Assembly (NCBI RefSeq): GCF_007992115.1
Contig: NZ_BJZQ01000001.1
Coordinates: 124,001-188,000, forward strand
DNA from: Aeromicrobium flavum
GTDB taxonomy: Bacteria; Actinomycetota; Actinomycetes; Propionibacteriales; Nocardioidaceae
Direction: 5' to 3'
Length of the DNA stretch: 64,000 bases
Shown here: positions 19,276 through 28,187 of the stretch, one piece after another
How the letters are laid out: the number at the start of each line of letters is the position of its first letter
How positions within the stretch are numbered: the first letter of the stretch is position 1
Translations under genes and position numbers: made by a program
The notes under the pieces: generated by a model
The model's input: the letters and a program-made list of their open reading frames with translations, nothing else
Databases searched by the model: none
What the model was told of the DNA's origin: nothing

Positions 19276-20069
19276 CCGTGATCGACGACCTCCTGGCCCG
19301 CACCCGGGCCGAGAACCGCGCCGCCCTGGTGGGTTACCTGCCGGCCGGGTTCCCGACGGTCGACGGCTCGATCGCCGCGATCGCGGCGATGGTCGAGGGC
19401 GGGGTCGACCTCGTCGAGGTCGGCCTGCCGTACAGCGACCCCGTCATGGACGGGCCCACGATCCAGGCCGCCGCCGAGGCGGCCCTCGTCAACGGCACCC
19501 GCGTCGACGACGTGTTCCGCGTCGTCGAGGCGTCCGCCGCCACCGGCGCGCCCACGGTCGTCATGACCTACTGGAACCCGGTCGAGCGCCGCGGCGTCGA
19601 CCGGTTCGCCGCCGACCTGGCGTCCGCCGGCGGAGCGGGTCTCATCACCCCCGACCTCATCCCCGACGAGGCCACCGAGTGGGAGCGCGCGTCGCGGGAG
19701 CACGGCCTCGACCGGATCTACCTGGTCTCGCCGTCGTCCACCGACGAGCGCCTCGCGATGACGGCTGAGGCGGCCAGCGGCTTCATCTACGCCACCGCGG
19801 TCATGGGCGTCACCGGCCAGCGCCAGGAGACCAGCAGCCTCGCCCCCGAGCTGGTGGGGCGGCTGCGAAAGGTCACGGACAAGCCGGTCGGCGTCGGTCT
19901 CGGCGTCAGCAACGGCGCCCAGGCCCACGAGCTCGCGGCCTTCTCCGACGCCGTGATCGTCGGCTCGGCGCTCGTGCGGTGCCTGCTGGACCAGCCCGAC
20001 GAGGCGTCCGGACTGCGGGCGATCCGCGACCTGGCCACCGACCTGCGCGCCGGCGTCGAGCGGGACTGA
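19272..20069 (+). CDS. trpA: Tryptophan synthase alpha chain
   Basis: 265-residue barrel cleaving indole-glycerol phosphate to indole and glyceraldehyde-3-phosphate. The catalytic Glu is in [20 protein letters not shown], with the catalytic Asp in the following strand region; [12 protein letters not shown] and the phosphate loop [11 protein letters not shown] are also visible. Starts inside the trpB stop. lgt follows 2 nt downstream. Confidence 0.96.
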   Translation: MTVIDDLLARTRAENRAALVGYLPAGFPTVDGSIAAIAAMVEGGVDLVEVGLPYSDPVMDGPTIQAAAEAALVNGTRVDDVFRVVEASAATGAPTVVMTYWNPVERRGVDRFAADLASAGGAGLITPDLIPDEATEWERASREHGLDRIYLVSPSSTDERLAMTAEAASGFIYATAVMGVTGQRQETSSLAPELVGRLRKVTDKPVGVGLGVSNGAQAHELAAFSDAVIVGSALVRCLLDQPDEASGLRAIRDLATDLRAGVERD

Positions 20070-20070
20070 C

Positions 20071-20907
20071 GTGGGCATCGCGGCCTCCATCCCATCGCCC
20101 GACCAGGCGATCTGGCACCTCGGCCCCCTCCCGCTGCGCGCCTACGCGCTGTGCATCATCGCCGGCGCGGTGGCGGCGATCCTGATCGCCGAGCGCCGCT
20201 TCGTCGCGCGCGGCGGCCGGGCCGGCGCGATCGGCGACATCGCGATCTGGGCGATCCCGTTCGGCATCGTCGGCGGCCGGATCTACCACGTCCTGACCGA
20301 CGCCGAGCTGTACTTCGGCGAGGGCCGCCACCCGGTCGACGCGTTCAAGATCTGGGAGGGCGGCCTCGGCATCTGGGGCGCCGTCGCCCTGGGCGGCGTC
20401 GGCGCGTGGATCGCCTGCCGCCGCTACGACATCGACTTCCTGAAGATGGCCGACGCGCTCGCCCCCGGCCTCCTCGTCGCCCAGGCGATCGGCCGCTTCG
20501 GCAACTGGTTCAACCAGGAGCTCTTCGGCCGCCCGACGACCGTGCCGTGGGCCCTCGAGATCGATCGGCAGTACCGGCCCGACGGGTACGAGCAGTTCGC
20601 CACGTTCCACCCGACGTTCCTGTACGAGGCGCTGTGGAACCTCGCAGCGGCCGTCCTGGTGGTGTGGCTCGGCCGGCGGCTCACGCTCACGCACGGCCGT
20701 GTGTTCGCGCTCTACGTGATGCTCTACACGCTCGGCCGCGGCTGGATCGAGATGCTGCGGATCGACACCGTCAACCACCTCGGCCCGTTCCGGCTCAACG
20801 TCTGGACCTCGATCGTCGTCTTCTGCCTGGCCCTGGCCTACTTCCTGTGGGCCCGCCGCCTCCGCGGGAGCGCTGAGCGTGACGTTTCCGGGGCCGACAC
20901 GCCGTAG
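20071..20907 (+). CDS. lgt: Prolipoprotein diacylglyceryl transferase
   Basis: 278-residue membrane enzyme that transfers diacylglycerol to the lipobox Cys of prolipoproteins, the first step of lipoprotein maturation. The Lgt signature GRFGNWFNQELFGRPT is present, as are the N-terminal HLGPLPLRAYALCIIAGAV helix, GGRIYHVLTD and the C-terminal GRGWIEMLRID segment. GTG 20071 lies 2 nt after trpA, a linkage common in actinobacteria. At least three predicted lipoproteins are encoded in this window. Confidence 0.95.
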   Translation: MGIAASIPSPDQAIWHLGPLPLRAYALCIIAGAVAAILIAERRFVARGGRAGAIGDIAIWAIPFGIVGGRIYHVLTDAELYFGEGRHPVDAFKIWEGGLGIWGAVALGGVGAWIACRRYDIDFLKMADALAPGLLVAQAIGRFGNWFNQELFGRPTTVPWALEIDRQYRPDGYEQFATFHPTFLYEALWNLAAAVLVVWLGRRLTLTHGRVFALYVMLYTLGRGWIEMLRIDTVNHLGPFRLNVWTSIVVFCLALAYFLWARRLRGSAERDVSGADTP

Positions 20908-20937
20908 GCGACCCCGCGAACGTCACTGCCAGCGTCC

Positions 20938-21159
20938 TCAGGCCTTCGGGTCCTCGTCGAGCCGGTCGGCAGCCTCTTTGAGCTTGGCCGCGGCGTCGTC
21001 GATCTTCTCGGTGAACTTGCCGTCGGTGGCCTTGTCGGCGAGGTCCGCGACCTTGTCGATGGCGACGTCGATCTCCTCGTCGTGCTTCGCCGCCTCCTCC
21101 TTGGCCCGGTCGACGATCTGCTTGGTGTCCTTGCCCGTGAACCTGTCCAGGAGTCCCAT
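20938..21159 (-). CDS. Small MT0933-like antitoxin family protein
   Basis: 73 residues, highly charged and probably all-helical: MGLLDRFTGKDTKQIVDRAK at the N-terminus, then KVADLADKATDGKFTEKIDDAA. The repeated pattern matches the actinobacterial MT0933/Rv0909-type antitoxin-like family, whose members are often not paired with a toxin. No toxin gene adjoins it: lgt is convergent and miaA divergent. A GAGAGGGA ribosome-binding site precedes the ATG. Calling it an antitoxin rests only on the family name. Confidence 0.75.
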   Translation of the reverse strand: MGLLDRFTGKDTKQIVDRAKEEAAKHDEEIDVAIDKVADLADKATDGKFTEKIDDAAAKLKEAADRLDEDPKA

Positions 21160-21216
21160 GGTCTTCCCTCTCGTCGGTGGCGGGCCCGTGGTCGGTCCCG
21201 GAGGTCACGCTACTGA

Positions 21217-21222
21217 AAGACT
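21217..21222 (+). promoter_or_regulatory. Variant -10 hexamer of miaA
   Basis: AAGACT exactly 6 nt before the miaA ATG 21229; it deviates from TANNNT only in its first base. A leaderless start is likely. Confidence 0.4.
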
Positions 21223-21228
21223 GGCCCC

Positions 21229-22137
21229 ATGAGCCCGATCCGTCCCGTCGTCGCCGTCGTCGGCCCCACGGCGTCGGGCAAGACCGGGCTGTCGGTCCGG
21301 TTGGCGCAGGCCGTCGGGGGAGAGGTCGTCAACGCCGACTCGGTCCAGCTGTACCGGGGCATGGACGTCGGGAGTGCGAAGGCGACCCCGCAGGAGCGCG
21401 GCGGCGTGCCGCACCACCTGCTCGACGTCCTCGAGGTCACCGACGAGGCGAACGTCGCGCAGTTCCAGCACGGGGCGCGGGCGGCGATCGACGACGTGCT
21501 CGCGCGCGACGGCGTGCCGATCCTCGTCGGCGGGTCGTCGCTCTACGTCCGCGCCGCGCTCGACCCGCTGGAGTTCCCGGGCACCGATCCGCAGGTCCGG
21601 GCCCGCTGGGCCGCGCGCCTGGACGAGGTCGGGGCCGAGGCGCTGCACGCCGAGCTGGCGGCCCGCGACCCGAAGGCGGCCGCGGCCATCCTGCCCACCA
21701 ACGGGCGCCGGATCGTGCGGGCCCTGGAGGTGGGCGAGCTGACGGGCCGGCCCTTCATCGCGACGATGCCCGACCCGGTCTCGGTCTACCCGCAGGTCGT
21801 GATGATCGGGCTTGACGTGCCGCGGCCCGTGCTCGACGAGCGGATCGACACCCGGGTCGACCGGATGTGGGCCGACGGACTGGTCGAGGAGGTCCGCGGC
21901 CTGCCCGGCCTCGCCGGATCGCCCACGGCGTCCCGCGCGCTCGGCTACCAGCAGGTGCTGGCGTTCCTGGCCGGCGAGATCAGCGAGGACGAGGCGCGGG
22001 CGGAGACGAAGTCGGGCACGCGACGGTTCGCCCGGCGCCAGGACCGGATGATGCGCAAGGACCCGCGCATCCACTGGCTGCCCTTCGACGCCCCCGACCT
22101 GGTCGAGCGGGCGGTGGCCCTCGTCGGCTGCCCGTAG
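21229..22137 (+). CDS. miaA: tRNA dimethylallyltransferase
   Basis: 302 residues. It adds a dimethylallyl group to N6 of A37 in tRNAs reading UNN codons. P-loop GPTASGKTGLS is at residues about 9-19; then VVNADSVQLYRGMDVGSAK with the catalytic Asp, VPHHLLDVL, and the C-terminal RALGYQQVLAFL and GTRRFARRQDRMMRKD motifs. Full length and unremarkable. Its TAG stop forms the first half of the -10 hexamer of dapF. Confidence 0.97.
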   Translation: MSPIRPVVAVVGPTASGKTGLSVRLAQAVGGEVVNADSVQLYRGMDVGSAKATPQERGGVPHHLLDVLEVTDEANVAQFQHGARAAIDDVLARDGVPILVGGSSLYVRAALDPLEFPGTDPQVRARWAARLDEVGAEALHAELAARDPKAAAAILPTNGRRIVRALEVGELTGRPFIATMPDPVSVYPQVVMIGLDVPRPVLDERIDTRVDRMWADGLVEEVRGLPGLAGSPTASRALGYQQVLAFLAGEISEDEARAETKSGTRRFARRQDRMMRKDPRIHWLPFDAPDLVERAVALVGCP

Positions 22138-22140
22138 GCT
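22135..22140 (+). promoter_or_regulatory. -10 hexamer of dapF, overlapping the miaA stop
   Basis: TAGGCT, 6 nt before the dapF ATG 22147. Its first three bases are the miaA TAG stop codon. Predicts leaderless dapF mRNA. Confidence 0.6.
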
Positions 22141-22146
22141 GGGTCC

Positions 22147-22959
22147 ATGGAATTCGCGTGGTTCAAGGGTCATGGCACCGAGAACGACTTCGTGCTGCTG
22201 CCCGACCACGACGGCACGCTGCACGGCGACCTCGATCCGGCGTTCGTGGCAGCGCTGTGCGACCGCCGTCGCGGGCTCGGCGCCGACGGCGTCATGCGGG
22301 TCGTCCGGTGCACCGCGCTGGGCCACAACTCGCCCGCCGAGTGGTTCATGGACTACCGCAACGCCGACGGGTCGACCAGCCAGATGTGCGGCAACGGCAT
22401 CCGCGTCTTCGCGCGTCACCTGCTGGAGCAGGGACTCGTCGAGGGCCCGGAGTTCCCCGTCGACACGCGCGACGGGCTCAAGTTCCTGTCGGTCGAGGAC
22501 GACCTCCTGTCCGTCGACATGGGCGCGTGGACGACCGGCGCGCACACGAAGGTCGCGGCGAATGGCCAGGCCTGGGAGGCGCTCGAGGTGCACACGGGCA
22601 ACCCGCACGCCGTTGCGTTCGTCGACTCCCTCGCCGACGCGGGCACGCTGGTCGAGGCGCCCCGGCACGACGAGTCGGTGTTCCCCGAGGGCGTCAACGT
22701 CGAGTTCGTCCAGCGCCTGGCCGACCGTCACGTCGCCATGCGGGTGCACGAGCGCGGCTCGGGCGAGACCCGCTCCTGCGGGACGGGCGCGTGCGCCACG
22801 GCCATCGCGACCGCGAAGGCTGACGGCCAAGCCGGCCCCGCGACCTACCGCGTCGACGTCCCCGGCGGCACGCTGCACGTGACCGTCTCGACCGATCGAA
22901 CCGTGCTGACCGGACCGGCCGTCATCGTCGCCGGCGGCACCATGGAGTGGAGCGCATGA
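22147..22959 (+). CDS. dapF: Diaminopimelate epimerase
   Basis: 270 residues. It converts LL-DAP to meso-DAP for lysine and peptidoglycan. The two catalytic Cys residues are in MCGNGIRVFARH (C81) and SCGTGACATA near residue 215; the substrate loops KGHGTENDF and GNPHAVAF are also present. The product feeds the cell wall and lysine. Overlaps hflX by ATGA, the usual actinobacterial miaA-dapF-hflX order. Confidence 0.97.
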   Translation: MEFAWFKGHGTENDFVLLPDHDGTLHGDLDPAFVAALCDRRRGLGADGVMRVVRCTALGHNSPAEWFMDYRNADGSTSQMCGNGIRVFARHLLEQGLVEGPEFPVDTRDGLKFLSVEDDLLSVDMGAWTTGAHTKVAANGQAWEALEVHTGNPHAVAFVDSLADAGTLVEAPRHDESVFPEGVNVEFVQRLADRHVAMRVHERGSGETRSCGTGACATAIATAKADGQAGPATYRVDVPGGTLHVTVSTDRTVLTGPAVIVAGGTMEWSA

Positions 22960-24368
22960 CCGACGAGAACCGCCCCGACGGACCCGACCACGAGGTCGAC
23001 CGCGGAGAGATGGACCTGCAGGACCGCTCCTCGTTGCGCCGGGTCGCGGGCCTGTCCACCGAGCTCGAGGACATCAGCGAGGTCGAGTACCGCCAGCTGC
23101 GCCTCGAGCGGGTGGTGCTCGTGGGCGTCTGGACCGACGGCACCGTCGAGGACGCCGAGAACTCCTTGACCGAGCTCAAGGCGCTCGCCGAGACGGCCGG
23201 CTCCGAGGTGCTCGACGCGCTGATCCAGCGACGCCAGAAGCCCGACCCCGCCACCTACATCGGCAGCGGCAAGGTGGAGGAGCTGCGCGAGGCGGTCCGT
23301 GCCACCGGCGCCGACACCGTCATCTGCGACGGCGAGCTCGCGCCCAGCCAGCTGCGCAACCTCGAGGACAAGGTCAAGGTCAAGGTCGTCGACCGCGTGG
23401 CCCTGATCCTCGACATCTTCGCCCAGCACGCCAAGAGCGCCGAGGGCAAGGCGCAGGTCGAGCTGGCCCAGCTGCAGTACCAGACCCAGCGCCTGCGCGG
23501 CTGGGGCGGCAACCTGTCGCGCCAGGCCGGTGGCCAGGCGGCCGGCGGCGAGGGCATCGGCGGCCGCGGCCCCGGTGAGACGAAGCTCGAGACCGACCGC
23601 CGCCGCATCCAGGCCAAGATGGCCAAGCTGCGCCGCGAGCTGAAGGACCTCCGCGGCACCCGCGAGACGAAGAAGGCCGAGCGGCGCCGCAACAAGATCC
23701 CCTCGGTCGCGATCGCCGGCTACACCAACGCGGGCAAGTCGAGCCTGCTCAACCGGCTGACCGGTGCGGGCGTGCTCGTCGAGGACGCCCTGTTCGCGAC
23801 GCTCGACCCGACCACCCGCCGCGCCGAGACGTCCGACGGACGCGTCTACACGCTCTCGGACACGGTCGGCTTCGTCCGGCACCTGCCGCACCAGCTGGTC
23901 GAGGCGTTCCGCTCGACCCTCGAGGAGGTCGCCGACGCCGACCTCATCCTGCACGTCGTCGACGGCTCGCACCCCGACCCCGAGGGCCAGATCGCCGCCG
24001 TCCGCGAGGTCTTCGCGCAGATCGACGCGGCGCCGGTGCCCGAGATCATCGTGATCAACAAGGCCGACGCCGCCGACCCGCTGGTGCTCAAGGCCCTGCT
24101 GGCCCGCGAGCCGCACGCGGTCGTGGTCAGCGCCCGGACGGGCGAGGGGATCGATGAGCTGATGGGCGCCCTGGAGGCCGACCTCCCGGTGCCCGAGGTC
24201 CTCGTCGACGCGGTCGTGCCGTACTCGCGCGGCGACCTGGTCAACCAGCTGCACCTGCACGGCGAGATCGAGACCCTCGAGCACGTCGCCGACGGCACCC
24301 ACGTCGTCGCGCGCGCCCATCCCGAGCTGGCGGCCGAGCTCGCGGAGTTCGCGACCCACCGGGGCTGA
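22956..24368 (+). CDS. hflX: GTPase HflX
   Basis: 470-residue ribosome-associated GTPase. The N-terminal HflX domain has the DALIQRRQKPDPATYIGSGK segment; a glycine-rich linker (GGQAAGGEGIGGRGPGETK) precedes a long basic coiled coil, then the G domain with G1 GYTNAGKSS, G3 DTVGFVRHLP and G4 NKADA. HflX splits stalled ribosomes after heat or antibiotic stress and contributes to macrolide tolerance in mycobacteria. ATG 22956 overlaps the dapF stop; the in-frame ATG 22947 is less likely. Confidence 0.96.
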   Translation: MTDENRPDGPDHEVDRGEMDLQDRSSLRRVAGLSTELEDISEVEYRQLRLERVVLVGVWTDGTVEDAENSLTELKALAETAGSEVLDALIQRRQKPDPATYIGSGKVEELREAVRATGADTVICDGELAPSQLRNLEDKVKVKVVDRVALILDIFAQHAKSAEGKAQVELAQLQYQTQRLRGWGGNLSRQAGGQAAGGEGIGGRGPGETKLETDRRRIQAKMAKLRRELKDLRGTRETKKAERRRNKIPSVAIAGYTNAGKSSLLNRLTGAGVLVEDALFATLDPTTRRAETSDGRVYTLSDTVGFVRHLPHQLVEAFRSTLEEVADADLILHVVDGSHPDPEGQIAAVREVFAQIDAAPVPEIIVINKADAADPLVLKALLAREPHAVVVSARTGEGIDELMGALEADLPVPEVLVDAVVPYSRGDLVNQLHLHGEIETLEHVADGTHVVARAHPELAAELAEFATHRG

Positions 24369-24416
24369 GCCCGCGGCGGCTGTGGATGGGTGGTCCCGGG
24401 CGCTCGCCGGGCCGGG

Positions 24417-24422
24417 TAGCGT
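24417..24422 (+). promoter_or_regulatory. -10 hexamer of the DinG-like helicase gene
   Basis: TAGCGT, 6 nt before ATG 24429; leaderless start predicted. No SOS box was seen in the 60-nt gap after hflX. Confidence 0.6.
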
Positions 24423-24428
24423 TCTCCC

Positions 24429-26378
24429 ATGCCCTCCCGACCCGGTGTGACCGACGTCCTGGCTGCCGCGGTCGCCTCGGTGGGTGGGTCCGAGCGACCC
24501 GGGCAGGTGCAGATGGCCGAGGCCGTCGCGCAGGCCCTCGCCGAGGAGCGCCACCTGCTCGTGCAGGCCGGCACCGGCACGGGCAAGTCGCTGGGCTACC
24601 TCGTTCCCGCACTGCTGCACGACAAGCGCGTCGTGGTCGCCACGGCCACGCTGAACCTCCAGCACCAGCTCGTGGAGCGCGACATCCCGGCCCTCAAGGA
24701 GGCCGCCCGGGACACGATGTCCGCCGTGCCGCACCACGCCGTCCTGAAGGGCCGCGCCAACTACGCTTGCCTGCACCGCGTGCGGCAGGGCGCCCCCGAC
24801 GACCAGGGCGTGCTGGTCGAGGTGCCCGAGGGCTCGCTGGGCGCCGAGGTCGTCACGCTGCGCGAGTGGGCCGAGGGCCAGGCCGAGGCCGGGCACTCCG
24901 GCGACCGCGACGGCGCTCCCACCCACGGCGACCGCGCCTGGCGCCAGGTCAGCGTCACGTCGCGCGAGTGCCTGGGCGCGAACCGCTGCGAGTACGCCTC
25001 CGAGTGCTTCGCCGAGCGAGCCCGCGAGGACGCCTCGAAGGCACACGTCGTCGTCACGAACCACGCGATGCTCGCCATCGACGCCATCGAGGGCGTGCCG
25101 ATGCTGCCCGAGTTCGACGCGGTCGTCGTCGACGAGGCGCACGAGCTGGCGGCCCGGGTCACGCAGGCGTCCACCGACGAGCTCGACCCCGGCCTCATCG
25201 AGCGTGCGGCGCGCCGGGCTCGGTCGTACCTCGACGACGGCGGGACCGCCGACGACCTCAGCGACGCCGCCGACGCGCTGGCCGATGCCCTGACGCACGT
25301 CCAGCCGGGCCGGATCGACACGATCGAGCCCGGTCTGGCAGGCGCGCTGGCCCTCGTGCGTGACAGCGCCCGCGCCTGCTTCTCGAACTTCACGAAGGAG
25401 AAGGGCGAGGAGGCCGACCCCGGTCGCCAGCAGGCGCGCAGCACGATCGACGATGTGCGCCTGGTCGCCGAGCGCATGGCGGCGGGCCGCGAGACCGAGG
25501 TGCTGTGGCTGGGGGAGGGGCGCAGCGGGCTGCACCTCAAGATCGCGCCCATCGACGTGTCCGGCGCCCTGCGCGAGAAGCTCTTCGGTGAGAAGACGGT
25601 CGTCCTGACCAGCGCGACGCTGACGCTGGGCGGGTCGTTCGGCCCGGTCGCGGCGTCGCTCGGCCTCGACATGAAGGGCACGGACTGGACCGGCCTCGAC
25701 GTCGGCTCCCCGTTCGACTACACGCGCCAGGGGATCCTGTACGTCGCCCAGCACCTGCCCGCCCCCGGCCGCGACGGAGCCGACGCCGAGCAGCTCGGCG
25801 AGATCACGGCGCTGATCAAGGCCGCCGGCGGCCGGACCCTCGGCCTGTTCTCGTCCAGGCGTGCCGCCGAGAAGGCCGCGGAGTACGTGCGCGCATCACT
25901 GCCCGACCTCGACGTGTGGTGCCAGGGCGACGCCCAGCTGCCCGAGCTCGCGCGGCGATTCGCCGAGGAGCCCAGCGCCTGCCTGTTCGGCACCCTGAGC
26001 CTGTGGCAGGGCGTCGACCTGCCCGGCGACACCTGCACGCTGGTGATCATCGATCGCATCCCGTTCCCGCGCCCGGACGACCCGCTCAGCAGCGCGCGGC
26101 AGCGCCTGGTCGAGCGACGCGGCGGCAACGGCTTCATGCAGGTCGCCGCCCAGCACGCCGCGCTGCTGCTGGCCCAGGGAGTCGGCCGCCTGATCCGGCG
26201 CTCGACCGACCGTGGGGTCGTCGCGGTGCTCGACCCGCGCCTCGTGACGGCCCGGTACGGCGGCTTCCTGGCCTCCTCGCTGCCACCGCTGTGGCGCACG
26301 ACCGACCGGGCCGTCGTCACCGCGGCCCTGCGCCGCCTCGACGAGTCCGCGAAGGACAGGATCCGCGCGTCGGTTTGA
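24429..26378 (+). CDS. DinG/XPD-family ATP-dependent DNA helicase
   Basis: 649-residue superfamily 2 helicase of the DinG/YoaA/XPD type, which uses an iron-sulfur cluster and unwinds 5'-3'. Walker A AGTGTGKS near residue 50; motif II VVVDEAHELA near 236. Four Cys residues fitting the Fe-S domain lie between them (one in ANYACLHR, three in CLGANRCEYASECF). C-terminal motifs include LTSATLTLGGSFG and QGVGRLIRRSTDRG. It likely acts on R-loops or repair intermediates. YoaA and DinG cannot be told apart here, so no symbol is given. Confidence 0.92.
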   Translation: MPSRPGVTDVLAAAVASVGGSERPGQVQMAEAVAQALAEERHLLVQAGTGTGKSLGYLVPALLHDKRVVVATATLNLQHQLVERDIPALKEAARDTMSAVPHHAVLKGRANYACLHRVRQGAPDDQGVLVEVPEGSLGAEVVTLREWAEGQAEAGHSGDRDGAPTHGDRAWRQVSVTSRECLGANRCEYASECFAERAREDASKAHVVVTNHAMLAIDAIEGVPMLPEFDAVVVDEAHELAARVTQASTDELDPGLIERAARRARSYLDDGGTADDLSDAADALADALTHVQPGRIDTIEPGLAGALALVRDSARACFSNFTKEKGEEADPGRQQARSTIDDVRLVAERMAAGRETEVLWLGEGRSGLHLKIAPIDVSGALREKLFGEKTVVLTSATLTLGGSFGPVAASLGLDMKGTDWTGLDVGSPFDYTRQGILYVAQHLPAPGRDGADAEQLGEITALIKAAGGRTLGLFSSRRAAEKAAEYVRASLPDLDVWCQGDAQLPELARRFAEEPSACLFGTLSLWQGVDLPGDTCTLVIIDRIPFPRPDDPLSSARQRLVERRGGNGFMQVAAQHAALLLAQGVGRLIRRSTDRGVVAVLDPRLVTARYGGFLASSLPPLWRTTDRAVVTAALRRLDESAKDRIRASV

Positions 26379-26384
26379 TACCGT
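26379..26384 (+). promoter_or_regulatory. -10 hexamer of the secreted lysine-rich protein gene
   Basis: TACCGT immediately after the helicase stop codon, 35 nt before ATG 26420. It gives a leader of about 29 nt. Confidence 0.4.
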
Positions 26385-26419
26385 GGGCCGGACTCATCGC
26401 TCAACCACTCGGGGATCCC

Positions 26420-28165
26420 ATGCCGTTCCGTCTTCCGTCGCTCGCCGCTGCCTGCCTGGCGCTCATCGGATCCCTCTTCGTCACCATCGCGCCCGCTGAA
26501 GCAGCGGGCGCCTTGTCGACCAAGACGTCCGTCGTCGCCATGACCGAGGGCGGCTACGGCGCGGTCTTCGCGCGGTGCACGAAGAAGAAGGCCTGCAAGG
26601 GCAAGGTCTGGGTCCAGGGTGCCACCGCCCAGAAGCGCAGCTTCAAGGTCAAGGCGAAGTCCTCTGGCTGGGTCACCTTCCGCAACACCGGGTGGAAGAA
26701 GCAGCGCTCGGCGGTCGTCCGCATGAGTGGTGCCGCCCCCGTGCGCGTCACGATGCAGGCCAAGGTCGCCTACGGCACGATCTCCGGCACGGTGGCCCGC
26801 ACCGGCGGTGCGATCGCCTCGGGCGTCAAGGTCGAGCTGTGGCGTCTGGGCTCGCGCAACCGTCACGTCCTGGTCTCGACGGCCACCGACGTCGAGCGCA
26901 ACGGCGGCAGGTTCGCCTTCCGCGTCCGGATGGGCGCCAACAACGGTCCCTCGGCCGGGTACAAGCTGCACATCGTCGGCACCAGCGGCGGCGAGCGTCG
27001 CTCCTGGTGGTGGCGCGGCAACGGCAAGGGCGCGTTCGCCGGCGGAGCCCGCGACATGTCCGCCGGAAGCGCGGTCAAGGTCACGCGCGCCCTGAACTAC
27101 CGCTACGTCGCCAACGCGCGCTACTCCTCGATCAAGGGGCAGGTGCGCAACGGCTCGAAGGCCGTCGGCGGCACCGAGGTCACCGTCGTGGGCCGACCGC
27201 CGTACTGGTCGAAGTCCTCGCGGGTCCTGCGCGACCTCGACTTCATGGCCTGCGCCAGCGTCTACGGACGCACCAGGACCAACTCCAGCGGACGCTACGA
27301 GGTCGGCTTCCTGCCCACGTCGTCGGCGCGCGTGTACGCCGTCAAGCCCGCGGGGGGACTGTGGTTCGGCTCGGGCGACCGCGCCTGGGGCACCTGCCAC
27401 GCGCTGGTCAACAACCGCGCGGAGTCCCGGTCCACGGGGCGCATGCTGCCGCTGCCCAACGCCGGCCTCGTGAACCGCGCCCACAACGTCGGCTCCGGCC
27501 GCACCCGGGTCGCCGTCGTTGCCCAGGGCTACCAGGGCAAGAAGAGCTCGGCCAAGGTCGACCGCTACCTGACGGTCCGCGAGTACGCGAAGGGTCGTTC
27601 GATCCTGGCCTCCGACGTCGTCCGTGCCGGCAGCGGCCGCACGGTGAGCCTCGGCGAGGGGCACTACTGGTTCGAGATGGGCCGTCGCACCGGCTGCTCG
27701 GCCTGGTACAAGAGCCGCTACAAGAACAACGACGGCTACTTCAACGGCCTCGACCGCTCGTTCGAGAAGTGGAAGGCCAAGAACTACAAGATGTACCGCC
27801 AGCACTGCCGGGCCTGGACGGCCGGCACGTACAAGCTGGTCTACGTCAAGGGCTCGTCGATGCGGGTCGGCCTGAAGAACACCAAGGGCGGCTCCGTCAG
27901 CGGGCGCGTCACGGCGAAGAAGATCAAGCCGCGCACCGAGCTGATGATCCGCCTGACGTCCAGTGACGGCAAGAAGGTCTACCGCACCGCCATGACCGAC
28001 GGTGGCGGGCGCTTCAAGGTCACCGGTCTGGCCTCGGGCCGGTACAAGGTCACGGTCAACGCCGATTCGTGGCGTGGCATCTCGCGCGGCTTCAGCGGCA
28101 AGAAGTCGGTCAAGGTCACCCGTGGCAAGAACACGTCCGTCGGGACCCTGCGCTTCCGCCAGTGA
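26420..28165 (+). CDS. Secreted lysine-rich protein with carboxypeptidase-regulatory-like repeats
   Basis: 581 residues. Signal peptide of about 29 residues (LAAACLALIGSLFVTIAPAEA then AGA). The mature part is rich in Lys, Arg, Tyr and Trp. Three beta-sandwich repeats of the carboxypeptidase-regulatory/Cna-B kind can be read: ISGTVARTGGAIASGVKVEL (about 116), IKGQVRNGSKAVGGTEVTV (about 237) and VSGRVTAKKIKPRTELMI (about 492), the last ending RYKVTVNADSWRG. No LPXTG anchor or catalytic motif was found. Probably a secreted or wall-associated structural protein; function unknown. Confidence 0.8.
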   Translation: MPFRLPSLAAACLALIGSLFVTIAPAEAAGALSTKTSVVAMTEGGYGAVFARCTKKKACKGKVWVQGATAQKRSFKVKAKSSGWVTFRNTGWKKQRSAVVRMSGAAPVRVTMQAKVAYGTISGTVARTGGAIASGVKVELWRLGSRNRHVLVSTATDVERNGGRFAFRVRMGANNGPSAGYKLHIVGTSGGERRSWWWRGNGKGAFAGGARDMSAGSAVKVTRALNYRYVANARYSSIKGQVRNGSKAVGGTEVTVVGRPPYWSKSSRVLRDLDFMACASVYGRTRTNSSGRYEVGFLPTSSARVYAVKPAGGLWFGSGDRAWGTCHALVNNRAESRSTGRMLPLPNAGLVNRAHNVGSGRTRVAVVAQGYQGKKSSAKVDRYLTVREYAKGRSILASDVVRAGSGRTVSLGEGHYWFEMGRRTGCSAWYKSRYKNNDGYFNGLDRSFEKWKAKNYKMYRQHCRAWTAGTYKLVYVKGSSMRVGLKNTKGGSVSGRVTAKKIKPRTELMIRLTSSDGKKVYRTAMTDGGGRFKVTGLASGRYKVTVNADSWRGISRGFSGKKSVKVTRGKNTSVGTLRFRQ

Positions 28166-28175
28166 CCCTGCGCCC

Positions 28176-28181
28176 TAGGGT
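28176..28181 (+). promoter_or_regulatory. -10 hexamer of the galE-type gene
   Basis: TAGGGT, 6 nt before ATG 28188; leaderless start predicted. Confidence 0.6.
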
Positions 28182-28187
28182 GGTTTC

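Noticed and set aside
22845-25754. 969-codon minus-strand frame opposite hflX and the helicase gene
   Set aside because: Antisense to two conserved enzymes and low complexity.
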